Shown in pieces: positions 7,012 through 15,535 of a stretch of 18,194 bases of DNA (position 1 is its first letter; the number at the start of each line of letters is the position of its first letter). Position numbers and translations under genes: made by a program. The stretch lies in contig JAOUIC010000005.1 in the NCBI GenBank assembly GCA_029884275.1, forward strand, positions 1-18,194, read 5' to 3'. The notes under the pieces were generated by a model. That model was not told where the DNA came from. It did not search any database and worked only from the letters and a program-made list of their open reading frames with translations. This stretch comes from Gemmatimonadota bacterium (GTDB lineage: Bacteria > Gemmatimonadota > Gemmatimonadetes > Gemmatimonadales > GWC2-71-9).

Positions 7012-10000
7012 ATGTCCGACTTCTTCATCAAGCGGCCCATCGTCGCCATGGTGATCTCCATCCTCACGGTGATCACGGGCCTCGTCGTCGCCTCGCGCCT
7101 CCCCATCGAGCAGTATCCCGGGCTCGCGCCGCCGAACATCAAGGTGACCACGCGCTATCCGGGCGCGAACGCCGAGATCGTGGAGCAGTCGGTCGCCACG
7201 CCGATGGAGCAGCAGATCAACGGCGTGGACAACATGCTCTACATCAAGTCGCTCAACACGAGCGACGGGCAGCTCCAGATGGACGTCACCTTCCGGGTCG
7301 GCATGGACCGGGACATGGCGAACGTGCTGACGCAGAACCGCGTGGGGTGGGCGTCGTCGCGCCTGCCGATCGAGGTGACCCAGCAGGGCGTCATCGTCAA
7401 GAAGGTGAATCCCTCCATCCTGATGATCGTCTCGATCTACTCGCCCACCGGCGCGTACGACGCGACCTTCCTCAACAACTTCGCCGTCCTCAACGTCCGC
7501 GACGCCATCCTCCGCGTCCAGGGCGTGGCGCAGACCGACCTGATCGGCGGCTCCGAATACGGCATGCGGGTGTGGCTCCGGCCGGACCGCCTGGCCCAGC
7601 TCGGGCTCTCGGCCACGGACGTCGTCGACGCCATCAAGGAGCAGAACCTGCAGGCCCCCGCAGGCCAGATCGGCGGCGAGCCGGCGCCGCACGGCCAGGA
7701 ATTCACCTACACCGTGCGCGCCCCCGGCCGGTTCAGCACCCCGGAGGAGTTCGCCAACATCATCGTCCGATCCGCCGGCCAGGGCGGCGAGGTCCGCATC
7801 CGCGACGTCGCCCGGGTGCAGCTCGGCAACGAGTTCTACGGCCAGGACGCCCGGCTCAACGGTCAGCCGGCCGCGGTGCTCATGGTCTACCTCCTGCCCG
7901 GCGCCAACCAGACCGCGTCGGCGGAGGAGATCTACCGGACGCTGGAGGACGCCAAGACCCGCTTCCCGGACGGCATCGACTACAAGATCACGTACGACAC
8001 CACGCCGGCCGTCGAGGCCTCCATCCACGAGGTGATGAAGACCCTGTACGAGGCGGTCATCCTCGTGATCCTCGTGGTCTTCATCTTCCTCCAGAGCTGG
8101 CGCGCGACGCTGATCCCGCTGCTCACGGTGCCGGTCTCGCTCGTCGGCGCACTGATCTTCTTCCCGGTCCTCGGGTTCACGATCAACGTCCTGACCCTCT
8201 TCGGCCTGGTGCTGGCGATCGGCATCGTGGTGGACGATGCGATCGTCGTGGTCGAAGCGGTGATGCACCACATCGAGCAGGGCATGGCCCCGAGGGACGC
8301 CACCTTCCAGGCGATGAAGGAGGTGTCGGGCCCGGTGGTCGGGATCGCGCTCATCCTTTCGGCCGTGTTCATCCCGGTGGCGTTCGTCGGCGGCCTGACC
8401 GGGCAGCTGTACATGCAGTTCGCGATCACGATCGCCCTGTCGGTGCTGATCTCCGCCTTCAACGCCCTGACGCTGAGCCCGGCGCTCGCCGCCCTGCTCC
8501 TCAAGCCCGGCGGCCAGGCGCCGAAGGGGATCCTCGGGAAGTTCTTCGGCGCGTTCAACCGCGGCTTCGAGAAGGTCACCGGCGGGTACGTCGGCCTCGC
8601 AGGCGGGCTCGTACGCAAGTCGGTCGTCGCGATCATCGCGGTGGCGGCGTTCGCCGTGGCGGCGGGCGGCGTAGCGAAGTTCCTCCCCGGCGGGTTCGTG
8701 CCGGATGAGGACTTCGGCGTCTTCCTGGTGCACCTCCAGCTCCCCAGCGCCGCGTCGCTCCAGCGTACCGGCGAGGTCGCACGCATCGTCGAGGCGGCGA
8801 TCGCGGAAGACCCGATGGTGGACTCCTACAACTCCATGCTCGGCGCGAACTTCCTCTCCAACGCGCACACGCCCTACATGGCCACGTTCGCCGTGCGGCT
8901 CAAGCCCTGGGAGGAGCGGCCGCACGACGACGCCACGGCCATCATGCAGCGTCTGGAGCAGCGGCTCCAGGGGATGTCGGAGGCGGTGGTCTTCCCGTAC
9001 AGTCCCCCGACCATCCCGGGCTTCGGGGCGGCCGGCGGCTTCACGGTGGTCCTGCAGGACCGCTCCGGCCAGATGACGACCGCGGAGCTGGGACAGCGTG
9101 CCGCCGAGTTCATCGCCGCGGCACGGCGGCGGCCCGAGATCGGCGGGGCCACGACCACCTTCGATCCGACGGTGCCCCAGGTCACCGTGGACGTGAACCG
9201 CGAGCAGGCCCGCTCGCAGGGCGTCCAGATCAACGACATCTTCACCACCCTGCAGACCGCGCTCGGCGGCGCGTATGTCAACGACTTCAACCGCTTCGGC
9301 CGCGTCTACCGCGTCTACGTGCAGGCCGATTCGAACTACCGACGCAGCGCGCAGAACATCAACGACTTCTACGTCCGCTCCCGGACGACGAACCAGATGG
9401 TGCCGCTCGGCGCCCTGGTCACGGCCCGGAACTCGAGCGGGGCCGAGGAGGTCACGCGGTACAACCTCTACCGCTCGGTGGTGCTGAACGGCTCGCCGGC
9501 GCCGGGCTACAGCTCCGGCCAGGCGATGCAGGCGCTGGAGGCCGTCGCCCGCACCAGTCTGCCCGCGGAGATGGGCATCGAGTGGACGGGCTTCTCGTAC
9601 CAGGAGGCCACCGCGCCGCCTTCCCTGCCGACGTTCATCATGGCCCTGGTCTTCGTCTTCCTGCTGCTTGCCGCCCTCTACGAGAGCTGGTCGCTGCCCT
9701 TCAGCGTGCTGCTCGGCACGCCGCTGGCCGCGTTCGGCGCGTTCGTCGGGCTGCTCATCGCCCGGTACGAGCTCAACGTCTTCACGCAGATCGGCCTGAT
9801 CACCCTGATCGGCCTCGCGGCGAAGAACGCCATCCTCATCGTCGAGTTCGCCAAAATGAAGCGCGAGGAGGGGCTGAGCGTGAAGGACGCGGCCCTCACG
9901 GCGGCGAGGCTCCGCTTCCGGCCCATCCTCATGACGTCCTTCGCCTTCATCCTCGGCGTGGTGCCGCTCATGCTGGCGTCGGGATCGGGGGCGAACGGGC

Positions 10001-10170
10001 AGAACGTGATGGGCGTGTCGGTCTTCTCCGGCATGCTCGCCGCGACCGCGCTGGGCGTGTTCCTCATTCCGGGCCTCTACGCCTTCGTCCAGGAGATGAG
10101 CGAGAAGCTCGGCGGCAAGCCCGCCCCGGCCGACGCCGCTCCCCCGGCAGCACCTTCCAAGGGCCACTGA
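7012..10170 (+). CDS. RND multidrug-type efflux pump, HAE1 family (AcrB/MexB type)
   Basis: A full-length 1052-residue inner-membrane pump that exports hydrophobic or amphiphilic compounds by proton antiport, normally as a trimer. It starts FFIKRPIVAMVISIL, the usual first helix, followed by the porter region containing LPIEQYPGLAPPNIKV and PGANAEIVEQSVATPMEQ. The proton-relay pair on helix 4 is D408-D409 (in GIVVDDAIVVVE), and the partner Lys on helix 10 is K938 (in GLAAKNAILIVEFA). The two-fold repeat of the family is intact, with the second membrane half beginning near FIMALVFVFLLLAALYESWS. GGAAG precedes the ATG by about 6 nt. Only 18 bp separate it from the adaptor and 1 bp from the channel gene, so the three genes should be co-transcribed. 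No frameshift or missing key residue is seen. Confidence 0.97.
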   Translation: MSDFFIKRPIVAMVISILTVITGLVVASRLPIEQYPGLAPPNIKVTTRYPGANAEIVEQSVATPMEQQINGVDNMLYIKSLNTSDGQLQMDVTFRVGMDRDMANVLTQNRVGWASSRLPIEVTQQGVIVKKVNPSILMIVSIYSPTGAYDATFLNNFAVLNVRDAILRVQGVAQTDLIGGSEYGMRVWLRPDRLAQLGLSATDVVDAIKEQNLQAPAGQIGGEPAPHGQEFTYTVRAPGRFSTPEEFANIIVRSAGQGGEVRIRDVARVQLGNEFYGQDARLNGQPAAVLMVYLLPGANQTASAEEIYRTLEDAKTRFPDGIDYKITYDTTPAVEASIHEVMKTLYEAVILVILVVFIFLQSWRATLIPLLTVPVSLVGALIFFPVLGFTINVLTLFGLVLAIGIVVDDAIVVVEAVMHHIEQGMAPRDATFQAMKEVSGPVVGIALILSAVFIPVAFVGGLTGQLYMQFAITIALSVLISAFNALTLSPALAALLLKPGGQAPKGILGKFFGAFNRGFEKVTGGYVGLAGGLVRKSVVAIIAVAAFAVAAGGVAKFLPGGFVPDEDFGVFLVHLQLPSAASLQRTGEVARIVEAAIAEDPMVDSYNSMLGANFLSNAHTPYMATFAVRLKPWEERPHDDATAIMQRLEQRLQGMSEAVVFPYSPPTIPGFGAAGGFTVVLQDRSGQMTTAELGQRAAEFIAAARRRPEIGGATTTFDPTVPQVTVDVNREQARSQGVQINDIFTTLQTALGGAYVNDFNRFGRVYRVYVQADSNYRRSAQNINDFYVRSRTTNQMVPLGALVTARNSSGAEEVTRYNLYRSVVLNGSPAPGYSSGQAMQALEAVARTSLPAEMGIEWTGFSYQEATAPPSLPTFIMALVFVFLLLAALYESWSLPFSVLLGTPLAAFGAFVGLLIARYELNVFTQIGLITLIGLAAKNAILIVEFAKMKREEGLSVKDAALTAARLRFRPILMTSFAFILGVVPLMLASGSGANGQNVMGVSVFSGMLAATALGVFLIPGLYAFVQEMSEKLGGKPAPADAAPPAAPSKGH

Positions 10171-10171
10171 T

Positions 10172-11629
10172 ATGCGTCTGAGAGCCTTCACTCCGCTCGT
10201 CGCGCTTGCACTCGGCGCCTGCATGATGGGGCCGAATTACCAGCGGCCCGAACTCCCCGTACCCGAGGGGTATCGCGAGTCGGCTCCGATGGACAGCGTG
10301 GCCAGGGACAGCGTCCTGGCCCAGGACAGCAGCTTCGCCAACGTCCGCTGGTGGGAGGTGTTCCAGGATACCGTGCTGCAGCGGCTGGTGCGGGTGGCGC
10401 TGGAGCAGAACCTCGACCGCAGGCTGGCCACCGAGCGGATCTCGGAGGCCTCGTCGCTGCTCCGGATCACCAAGGCGGACCAGTACCCCTGGATCAGTGC
10501 CGGAGCCGGCGTGTCGCGCCAGCAGGCGTCTCAGGAGGCCATCCGGGCGCTTCCCGACAGCAGCCGGACCTACACCCTGTTCGAAGGTGGCGTGGGCCTT
10601 TCCTACGAACTTGATCTCTTCGGTCGCCTGCGCCGCGCCACCGAGCGCGACCGCGCGATCCTGCTTGCGACCGAGGAAGCCCAGCGGACCGTCACCATGC
10701 TGCTGGTGGCGGCGGTGGCGCAGTCGTATTTCGACCTTCGCGCCGCGGACCTGCAGCTCGACGTATCCCGCCGGACCGCCGAGTCGCGCCGGGAATACGT
10801 GGAAATCGCGCGGCTGCGGTTCGAGGGCGGGGTGACGGGAGAGATCGACTACCGCCAGGCGCAGTCGGAATACGAGCGTACCCGCGGCTTCGTGGTGGAC
10901 TTCGAGGAGCAGACCACCCTCCTCGAGAACGCGCTGAGCGTCCTCCTCGGGCACGCCCCGGCGGCGGTACCGCGGGGCGACGCGATCTCCGGGCAGCTGC
11001 TGCCGCCCGCGGTTCCCGAGGGACTCCCCTCCTCACTGCTCGACCGGAGGCCCGACCTGCGGAGCGCCGAGCAGCAGCTCGCCGCCTCCACCGCCGACAT
11101 CGGGGTGGCCAAGGCGCTGCTGTACCCGAATATCTCCCTCACCGGCTTCCTCGGCCTGCAATCGCGCGACCTCAGCACTCTCGCCAACAGTTCCGCAGTG
11201 GCCTGGAACGCCGCAGCCAGCCTGGTGCAGCCGATCTTTCAGGGCGGACGGAACAAGGCCAACGTGAAGGCCGCCGAATCGCGGATGCGGCAGCAGCTGA
11301 TCAGCTACGAAGGCACCGTGCTCAACGCCCTCCGCGAAGTGGATGACGCACTGACCCAGTACCGGCTCGCGGCCGACCGCCGCGCCGTGACGGACTCGCA
11401 GGTGGTGTACAACCGGATCGTGCTGGGGCTCGCCGAGGTGCGGTATGAGGGGGGCGTCAGCCAGTACCTCGAAGTGCTTGACGCCCAGCGGAATCTGCTC
11501 AACACCGAGCTCGACGCGGTCGATGCCGTCCGGCGGCAGCTCGCCGCGCTGGTGGCGGTCTACCGGTCGCTGGGTGGCGGCTGGGAGGTCGAAGAGCCGG
11601 TGGAAGAGGCTCCTCCACCGTCAGAGTAG
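10172..11629 (+). CDS. RND outer-membrane channel lipoprotein (NodT/OprM type)
   Basis: A 485-residue TolC-like outer-membrane factor completing the tripartite pump. The signal ends L-G-A-C, so Cys17 should carry the lipid anchor; it is followed by MMGPNYQRPELPVPEGY, the standard opening of NodT-family channels. Two outer-membrane-efflux repeats follow, at about 60-245 and 275-470. The second contains LLDRRPDLRSAEQQLAA and ends with YEGGVSQYLEVLDAQRNLL, both family hallmarks. The start ATG lies 1 nt after the pump's TGA, which implies translational coupling. The C-terminal tail is acidic and Pro-rich. A strong terminator hairpin begins 13 nt after the stop and marks the end of the operon. Confidence 0.96.
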   Translation: MRLRAFTPLVALALGACMMGPNYQRPELPVPEGYRESAPMDSVARDSVLAQDSSFANVRWWEVFQDTVLQRLVRVALEQNLDRRLATERISEASSLLRITKADQYPWISAGAGVSRQQASQEAIRALPDSSRTYTLFEGGVGLSYELDLFGRLRRATERDRAILLATEEAQRTVTMLLVAAVAQSYFDLRAADLQLDVSRRTAESRREYVEIARLRFEGGVTGEIDYRQAQSEYERTRGFVVDFEEQTTLLENALSVLLGHAPAAVPRGDAISGQLLPPAVPEGLPSSLLDRRPDLRSAEQQLAASTADIGVAKALLYPNISLTGFLGLQSRDLSTLANSSAVAWNAAASLVQPIFQGGRNKANVKAAESRMRQQLISYEGTVLNALREVDDALTQYRLAADRRAVTDSQVVYNRIVLGLAEVRYEGGVSQYLEVLDAQRNLLNTELDAVDAVRRQLAALVAVYRSLGGGWEVEEPVEEAPPPSE

Positions 11630-11641
11630 CAGGGTGAAACC

Positions 11642-11677
11642 AGCGAGCCCCCGGTGAAACGACACCGGGGGCTCGTT
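11642..11677 (+). terminator. Hairpin terminator of the RND operon
   Basis: Arms CGAGCCCCCGGTG (11644-11656) and CACCGGGGGCTCG (11663-11675) pair perfectly over 13 bp around the loop AAACGA. One G-U and one A-T pair extend the stem outward. It begins 13 nt after the channel gene's stop and is followed by TTCGTTGGGG, a partly T-rich but not continuous tract. The stem is the strongest in the window and separates the RND operon from the next gene. Confidence 0.75.
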
Positions 11678-11742
11678 CGTTGGGGTCGTTCGGCCAGCAC
11701 CGGGTGGCGACTGGGGTCCCGCCTCACTGGAGGAGTATCGGC

Positions 11743-12795
11743 ATGCAAGGAGTCATCGGGCCTGTGGTGAACCGCCGGTTCACATCGGCGTGGGGAGTCA
11801 TGCTGGCCACCGTGATGGCCGCGCCGGCCCTCGAGGGGCAGAACACGGCGGTTGACATCAAGGAATGGACGGTCCCCTGGGAGCGCACCCGGCCGCGCGA
11901 CCCCTACGTGGCACCCGATGGCCGGGTCTGGTTCGTGGGCCAGGAAGGGAACTACGTCGCTGTGCTCGAGCCGGTCTCCGGGAAGTTCGATCGCTACGAG
12001 ATCGACGCGGGAACCTATCCGCACAACCTGATCGTGGATGCGAAGGGGATGGTGTGGTACGCCGGCAACCGCAATGCGATGATCGGACGGCTGGACCCCG
12101 CGACCGGGGAGATTACCCGCTATCCGATGCCCGATGCCGCCGTGCGTGACCCCCACACCCTGGTGTTCGACAGTGCGGGCAACATCTGGTTCACGGCGCA
12201 GCAGTCGGGGTACGTCGGCCGGCTGGCCATGCAGACAGGGAGGATCGACCTGGTCCGGGTGGAGACACCCAACGCTCGGCCGTACGGCATCGTCATCGAC
12301 CGGGGTGGCCGGCCCTGGTTCGTCCAGTTCGGCACCAACCGGATCAGCATGGTCGATCCCGTCACCCTCAAGCTTCGCGATTTCGATCTGCCCGCCGCTG
12401 GCGCCCGATCGCGCCGGCTGGAGGTGACGTCAGATGGAATCGTGTGGTACGCCGATTACGCCCGTGGCATGCTGGGCCGACTGGACCCGCGCGACGGGTC
12501 GGTGCGCGAGTGGGCCAATCCCGGAGGCGCGGCCTCGCTGCCGTATGCCATGATCGTGGACGACCGTGATCGCCTCTGGCAGTTCGAGACCGGCACCCAG
12601 CCGAACCGCCTGGTCGGCTTCGACCCGAAGCAGGAGCGGTTCTTCAGCGTCACTCCGTTTGGTGCGGCGCAGAACACGGTGCGGCACGCGTACTACCATG
12701 CTCCCACCAGGACCGCCTGGTTCGGCACCGATGCCGGCACCATCGGCCGGGCGATGCTGCCTGCCGCCACGCCGGCTCCGGTCAGCGTACCGTAA
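11743..12795 (+). CDS. Secreted Vgb-like beta-propeller protein
   Basis: A 350-residue protein built of repeated propeller blades: DGRVWFVG, KGMVWYAGN, AGNIWFTAQQ, GGRPWFVQFG, DGIVWYADYA and DRLWQFETG, each followed by a segment such as IGRLDPATGEITRYPMP. This is the pattern of the virginiamycin B lyase (streptogramin lyase) family, whose founding members linearise streptogramin B, though most homologues are uncharacterised. The ATG at 11743 is chosen because GGAGGAG ends 7 nt before it; an in-frame upstream start at 11680 overlaps the terminator region and has no such site. A hydrophobic stretch near residues 16-27, followed by ALEGQ, suggests export. The nearby efflux operon is separated by a terminator, so a joint resistance role is not supported. 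The 3' end overlaps the convergent gene by 14 bp. Confidence 0.8.
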   Translation: MQGVIGPVVNRRFTSAWGVMLATVMAAPALEGQNTAVDIKEWTVPWERTRPRDPYVAPDGRVWFVGQEGNYVAVLEPVSGKFDRYEIDAGTYPHNLIVDAKGMVWYAGNRNAMIGRLDPATGEITRYPMPDAAVRDPHTLVFDSAGNIWFTAQQSGYVGRLAMQTGRIDLVRVETPNARPYGIVIDRGGRPWFVQFGTNRISMVDPVTLKLRDFDLPAAGARSRRLEVTSDGIVWYADYARGMLGRLDPRDGSVREWANPGGAASLPYAMIVDDRDRLWQFETGTQPNRLVGFDPKQERFFSVTPFGAAQNTVRHAYYHAPTRTAWFGTDAGTIGRAMLPAATPAPVSVP

Positions 12796-13762
12796 ACGCA
12801 ATACCGTCGGGGCCGGCGCCCACCGGCAGGTAGCGCCGCACCGCGTTGCTCGCGAGATCGAGCTCGGCGACCGCATTGCTCCCTCGGAGGGTGATCCAGA
12901 CGGTCCGGCTGTCGGGCGCGAAGGCGACCCCGAAGGGCTGAGAGGGGCCCGCTTTGCCCGCCGGAGGCGAGATGGTGATCACCGCGAGCGGCGCCCGGGT
13001 CCGCACGTCAATCACCCGCACTTCGTCGGCCTGGGGGTTGGTGATCACCGCTCGGGCTCCGTCGGGCGTGAATCCGATCCGGTACGGGTGCCCGCTGGTC
13101 TGCAGCGAGTCGGCCACCCTCCATGCCCCCGAGGCGACCACATACACTTTGCCGGTGGTGTTGCTGCCGAGCCAGACCTGAGTGCCATCGGGCGTCAGGG
13201 CGATCGCCTCGGTCATCGGACCGACCGAAAGGGTGGAAGGCTCTGCGCCGCCTGTCAGATCGACCCGCGAGAGTGTGCCGGGGCGGATGTTGGCGGTGTA
13301 GCCGGTCTTCCCGTCGGCGGTGAGCGCGACCATGTGGCTCACCTCCTGCCCGGTCGCGTGCTCACTGACGAGCCGGCCCTCCACCACGTCGACCAGCAGC
13401 ACACGCTGGCTGGTTTCGCTGGTGACGGCAACAGTTCGGTTGTCGGGAAGGAAGACGATGCCGTGGGGCCGCCGGTGGGGACCGAGCGAAATCGTCCTCG
13501 CGACGGAGAGCGTCCGGAGGTCCACGACCGTGAGCGTGGCCCCGGGCTCCCTGGCCCCGTAATCGGTGGCCACGGCCCACCGGCCGTCGCCGCTGGCGGC
13601 CACTTCATGGGGGCCCAGCCCGGCCGGCAGGGTCGCCAGGGTGGCTCCGCTGGCGAGGCTGACCACCGAAATGGTGTTCTCGTCCTTGTTGGTCACCACC
13701 AGGAGGGATTCGGGCGCCTGCGCAGCGAGTCCCAGGGCAAGCATGAGGATGGTATTGGGCAT
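12782..13762 (-). CDS. Secreted YVTN-type beta-propeller protein
   Basis: A 326-residue protein with a short signal peptide (hydrophobic MPNTILMLALGLAAQA) followed at once by LLVVTNKDENTISVVSLASG. This is the classic unit of YVTN beta-propellers found in surface-layer-like and cytochrome-cd1-like proteins. Similar blades recur: LTVVDLRTLSVARTISLG, VLLVDVVEGRLVSEHATG, VRVIDVRTRAPLAVITIS and VAELDLASNAVRRYLPVG. No haem-binding CXXCH motif is present, so it is not a cytochrome; ligand and function are unknown. The start at 13762 has only a weak purine run upstream; ATG at 13744 is possible but would leave a very short signal. It converges on the Vgb-like gene and diverges from the MscS gene. Confidence 0.8.
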   Translation of the reverse strand: MPNTILMLALGLAAQAPESLLVVTNKDENTISVVSLASGATLATLPAGLGPHEVAASGDGRWAVATDYGAREPGATLTVVDLRTLSVARTISLGPHRRPHGIVFLPDNRTVAVTSETSQRVLLVDVVEGRLVSEHATGQEVSHMVALTADGKTGYTANIRPGTLSRVDLTGGAEPSTLSVGPMTEAIALTPDGTQVWLGSNTTGKVYVVASGAWRVADSLQTSGHPYRIGFTPDGARAVITNPQADEVRVIDVRTRAPLAVITISPPAGKAGPSQPFGVAFAPDSRTVWITLRGSNAVAELDLASNAVRRYLPVGAGPDGIAFTVR

Positions 13763-13773
13763 GGCCCGATCTA

Positions 13774-13869
13774 CGGGTGACGGTCATCGCGGTTTCGGGC
13801 GGTGATGCCCGCGCACAGAGTGGAACGTTGGCTCCGATCGATGTATCGTCAAGCCGCCCCCGTCACCCG
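13774..13869. promoter_or_regulatory. 10-bp inverted repeat in a divergent promoter gap
   Basis: CGGGTGACGG at 13774-13783 and its exact reverse complement CCGTCACCCG at 13860-13869 lie at the two ends of the 115-bp gap. Each gene therefore carries CCGTCACCCG in its own sense orientation just before its start: 11 nt before the YVTN ATG and 8 nt before the MscS ATG. Both could be translation-level sites in the mRNA leaders or operator half-sites. A weak promoter-like pair for MscS, TGGAAC (13821-13826) and TATCGT (13844-13849) with 17 nt between, would place transcription start just before the right arm. Confidence 0.4.
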
Positions 13870-13877
13870 GACCTGAG

Positions 13878-15485
13878 ATGTTCGCTTCTCTGCTGCTGAG
13901 TCTCGCGGTTCTCGCCTCTCAGGCGTCACAGGCCACGGCCGCCGACACCGCTGCCCTGGTCGTCGGTGCGCGGACCGTTACCGTGTTCCGCGCGCCTTTC
14001 GGCCCGGCCACGGCGGGCGAGCGGGTGGAACTGGCGAAATTCCGGATCAGTCAGCTGCTGCGTGACGGGGCTGACTCGATCAGCAGCTTTGGTCTCGAGG
14101 GATGGACCGTCATTCACCTCGGCCACTTCCCGGCGTTCGTTCTCACCCCCGCGGACGTGGATTCCCTCCGGGGCGAGACGATGGAGGCCAAAGTCCAGGG
14201 CGCACGGGCGGGATTGGCGCTGGTGGTGGCCGAGTACGTCGAGGCCCGAAGCGTCCGCTCCATCATCCGGGCCGCGGCGCTGTCCCTCGTCGCGACCGTG
14301 CTGCTTCTGCTTCTGCTCCGGGGGTTGAGCTGCGGGCGGGCGTGGCTGCAGGCGCGGAGCGAGAGCGTGCAGAACGAGATGCTCTCGGTCCGCTTCCCCC
14401 GCCTCGCGCGGATCATCCATCCCGAGGGAATCGCCCGGGCGATCAAGGCCGCTCTCCATGCCGCCACCTGGTTCATCGGGCTGACGGCGGCTTACCTGTA
14501 CCTCACCTTCGTGCTCACCTCGTTCCCCTGGACGCGGCCGGCCGGTGAGGCGCTGGGGAGCGTCCTCAAGCGGGTCCTGACGGAGATCGGCCAGGGGATG
14601 CGCGACGGGATCCCGGATCTCATCGCGATCATCGTGATCTCCTTCCTCGCGGTGTTGCTGGGCCGGCTGCTGGATCGTCTCTTCCGCGCCGTGGCGCTCC
14701 GCAACGTCACGATTCCCGGTTTCCATCCGGAGACCGCCGAGCCGACCCGGCGGATTGCGAAGGGCCTGCTGTGGATGTTCGCGGTGATCCTGATGTACCC
14801 CTACCTGCCGGCGAGTGATTCGGCGGCCTTCAAGGGGGTCTCGGTCTTCGCCGGCCTGCTGGTGAGCTTCGGGTCGGCCGGCATCGCGGGGCAGCTGATG
14901 AGCGGGCTGGCCCTGATGTACTCCCGGGGGTATCACATCGGGGACTTCGTCATGATCGGGAGCCACCAGGGCACGGTCCGCGAACTCGGACTGCTGACCA
15001 CCCGGCTCCGCACGGTCAAGGACGAATACGTGAGCATCCCGAACAGCGTCGTGCTCACCGGCGGGACGGTGAACTACTCCGCAGCCGGCCGGGAGGGGCA
15101 CACACTGACGATCTACACCTCGGCGACCATCGGCTACGACGTGGCCCGCACCGAGGTGGAATCGCTGATGCTCGAAGCGGCGCGAGGATCCAGTGCGGTG
15201 GTGGCCTCGCCGGCGCCGTTCGTCCTGATGCGGGCGCTCGGCGACTACAGCATCGAATACCAGCTCAACGCCGCCATTGACGCCGGCCGGGCGCGCGAGC
15301 TGCCGCAGATCTACAGTGCGCTCCACTCCCGGGTGTACGACGCTTTCGCCAGGGCGGGAGTCGAGATTCTCTCGCCGTCGTACTTCGCCCTGCGGGACGG
15401 CAACCGGATGACGATTCCCGAGGCGATCCGGCCGGATCTTCCCGCCGGGTCGTTCCGCGTCAAGGTGGACGGAACGCGTTCCTGA
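13878..15485 (+). CDS. MscS-family mechanosensitive channel with periplasmic N-terminal domain
   Basis: A 535-residue inner-membrane channel that should open under membrane tension to release solutes on osmotic downshock. After a signal peptide (residues 1 to about 21) comes a periplasmic domain of about 100 residues, of a kind seen in several larger MscS relatives (VTVFRAPFGPATAGERVELA through FVLTPADVDSLRGETM). Five hydrophobic segments follow, near 132-150, 192-217, 244-268, 293-313 and 318-350. The last is rich in Gly and Ala (FAGLLVSFGSAGIAGQLMSG) and should line the pore. The MscS signature follows: YHIGDFVMIGSHQGTVRELG then EYVSIPNSVV. The C-terminal cytoplasmic domain is complete. Only a weak GAG precedes the ATG. 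It stands alone, divergent from the YVTN gene and 62 bp before ada. Confidence 0.93.
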   Translation: MFASLLLSLAVLASQASQATAADTAALVVGARTVTVFRAPFGPATAGERVELAKFRISQLLRDGADSISSFGLEGWTVIHLGHFPAFVLTPADVDSLRGETMEAKVQGARAGLALVVAEYVEARSVRSIIRAAALSLVATVLLLLLLRGLSCGRAWLQARSESVQNEMLSVRFPRLARIIHPEGIARAIKAALHAATWFIGLTAAYLYLTFVLTSFPWTRPAGEALGSVLKRVLTEIGQGMRDGIPDLIAIIVISFLAVLLGRLLDRLFRAVALRNVTIPGFHPETAEPTRRIAKGLLWMFAVILMYPYLPASDSAAFKGVSVFAGLLVSFGSAGIAGQLMSGLALMYSRGYHIGDFVMIGSHQGTVRELGLLTTRLRTVKDEYVSIPNSVVLTGGTVNYSAAGREGHTLTIYTSATIGYDVARTEVESLMLEAARGSSAVVASPAPFVLMRALGDYSIEYQLNAAIDAGRARELPQIYSALHSRVYDAFARAGVEILSPSYFALRDGNRMTIPEAIRPDLPAGSFRVKVDGTRS

Positions 15486-15516
15486 GGGAGCACTTCGGGC
15501 GCACGAACCGGATATT

Positions 15517-15528
15517 CCCGCCGGCGGG
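15517..15528. promoter_or_regulatory. 12-bp perfect palindrome in the ada promoter region
   Basis: CCCGCCGGCGGG is fully self-complementary. It lies 20 nt upstream of the ada ATG and 7 nt upstream of the TAGAAT box, where it would fill the spacer of a promoter. A dimeric regulator bound here would block RNA polymerase. A chance GC palindrome in a high-GC genome is the alternative. Confidence 0.3.
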
Positions 15529-15535
15529 GACCGCG

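Noticed and set aside
6915..8708. A 597-codon plus-strand frame overlapping the pump gene
   Set aside because: An out-of-frame reading of the pump, composed almost entirely of Arg, Pro, Gly and His, with no start signal of its own.
5773..10224. A 1483-codon minus-strand open frame across the adaptor and pump genes
   Set aside because: Very long but full of His, Asp, Arg and Glu repeats typical of antisense GC-rich DNA, and it spans two well-defined opposite-strand genes. I see no evidence that it is translated.
12566..13780. A 404-codon plus-strand frame opposite the YVTN propeller
   Set aside because: Low-complexity shadow; the minus strand has a signal peptide and repeated YVTN blades.
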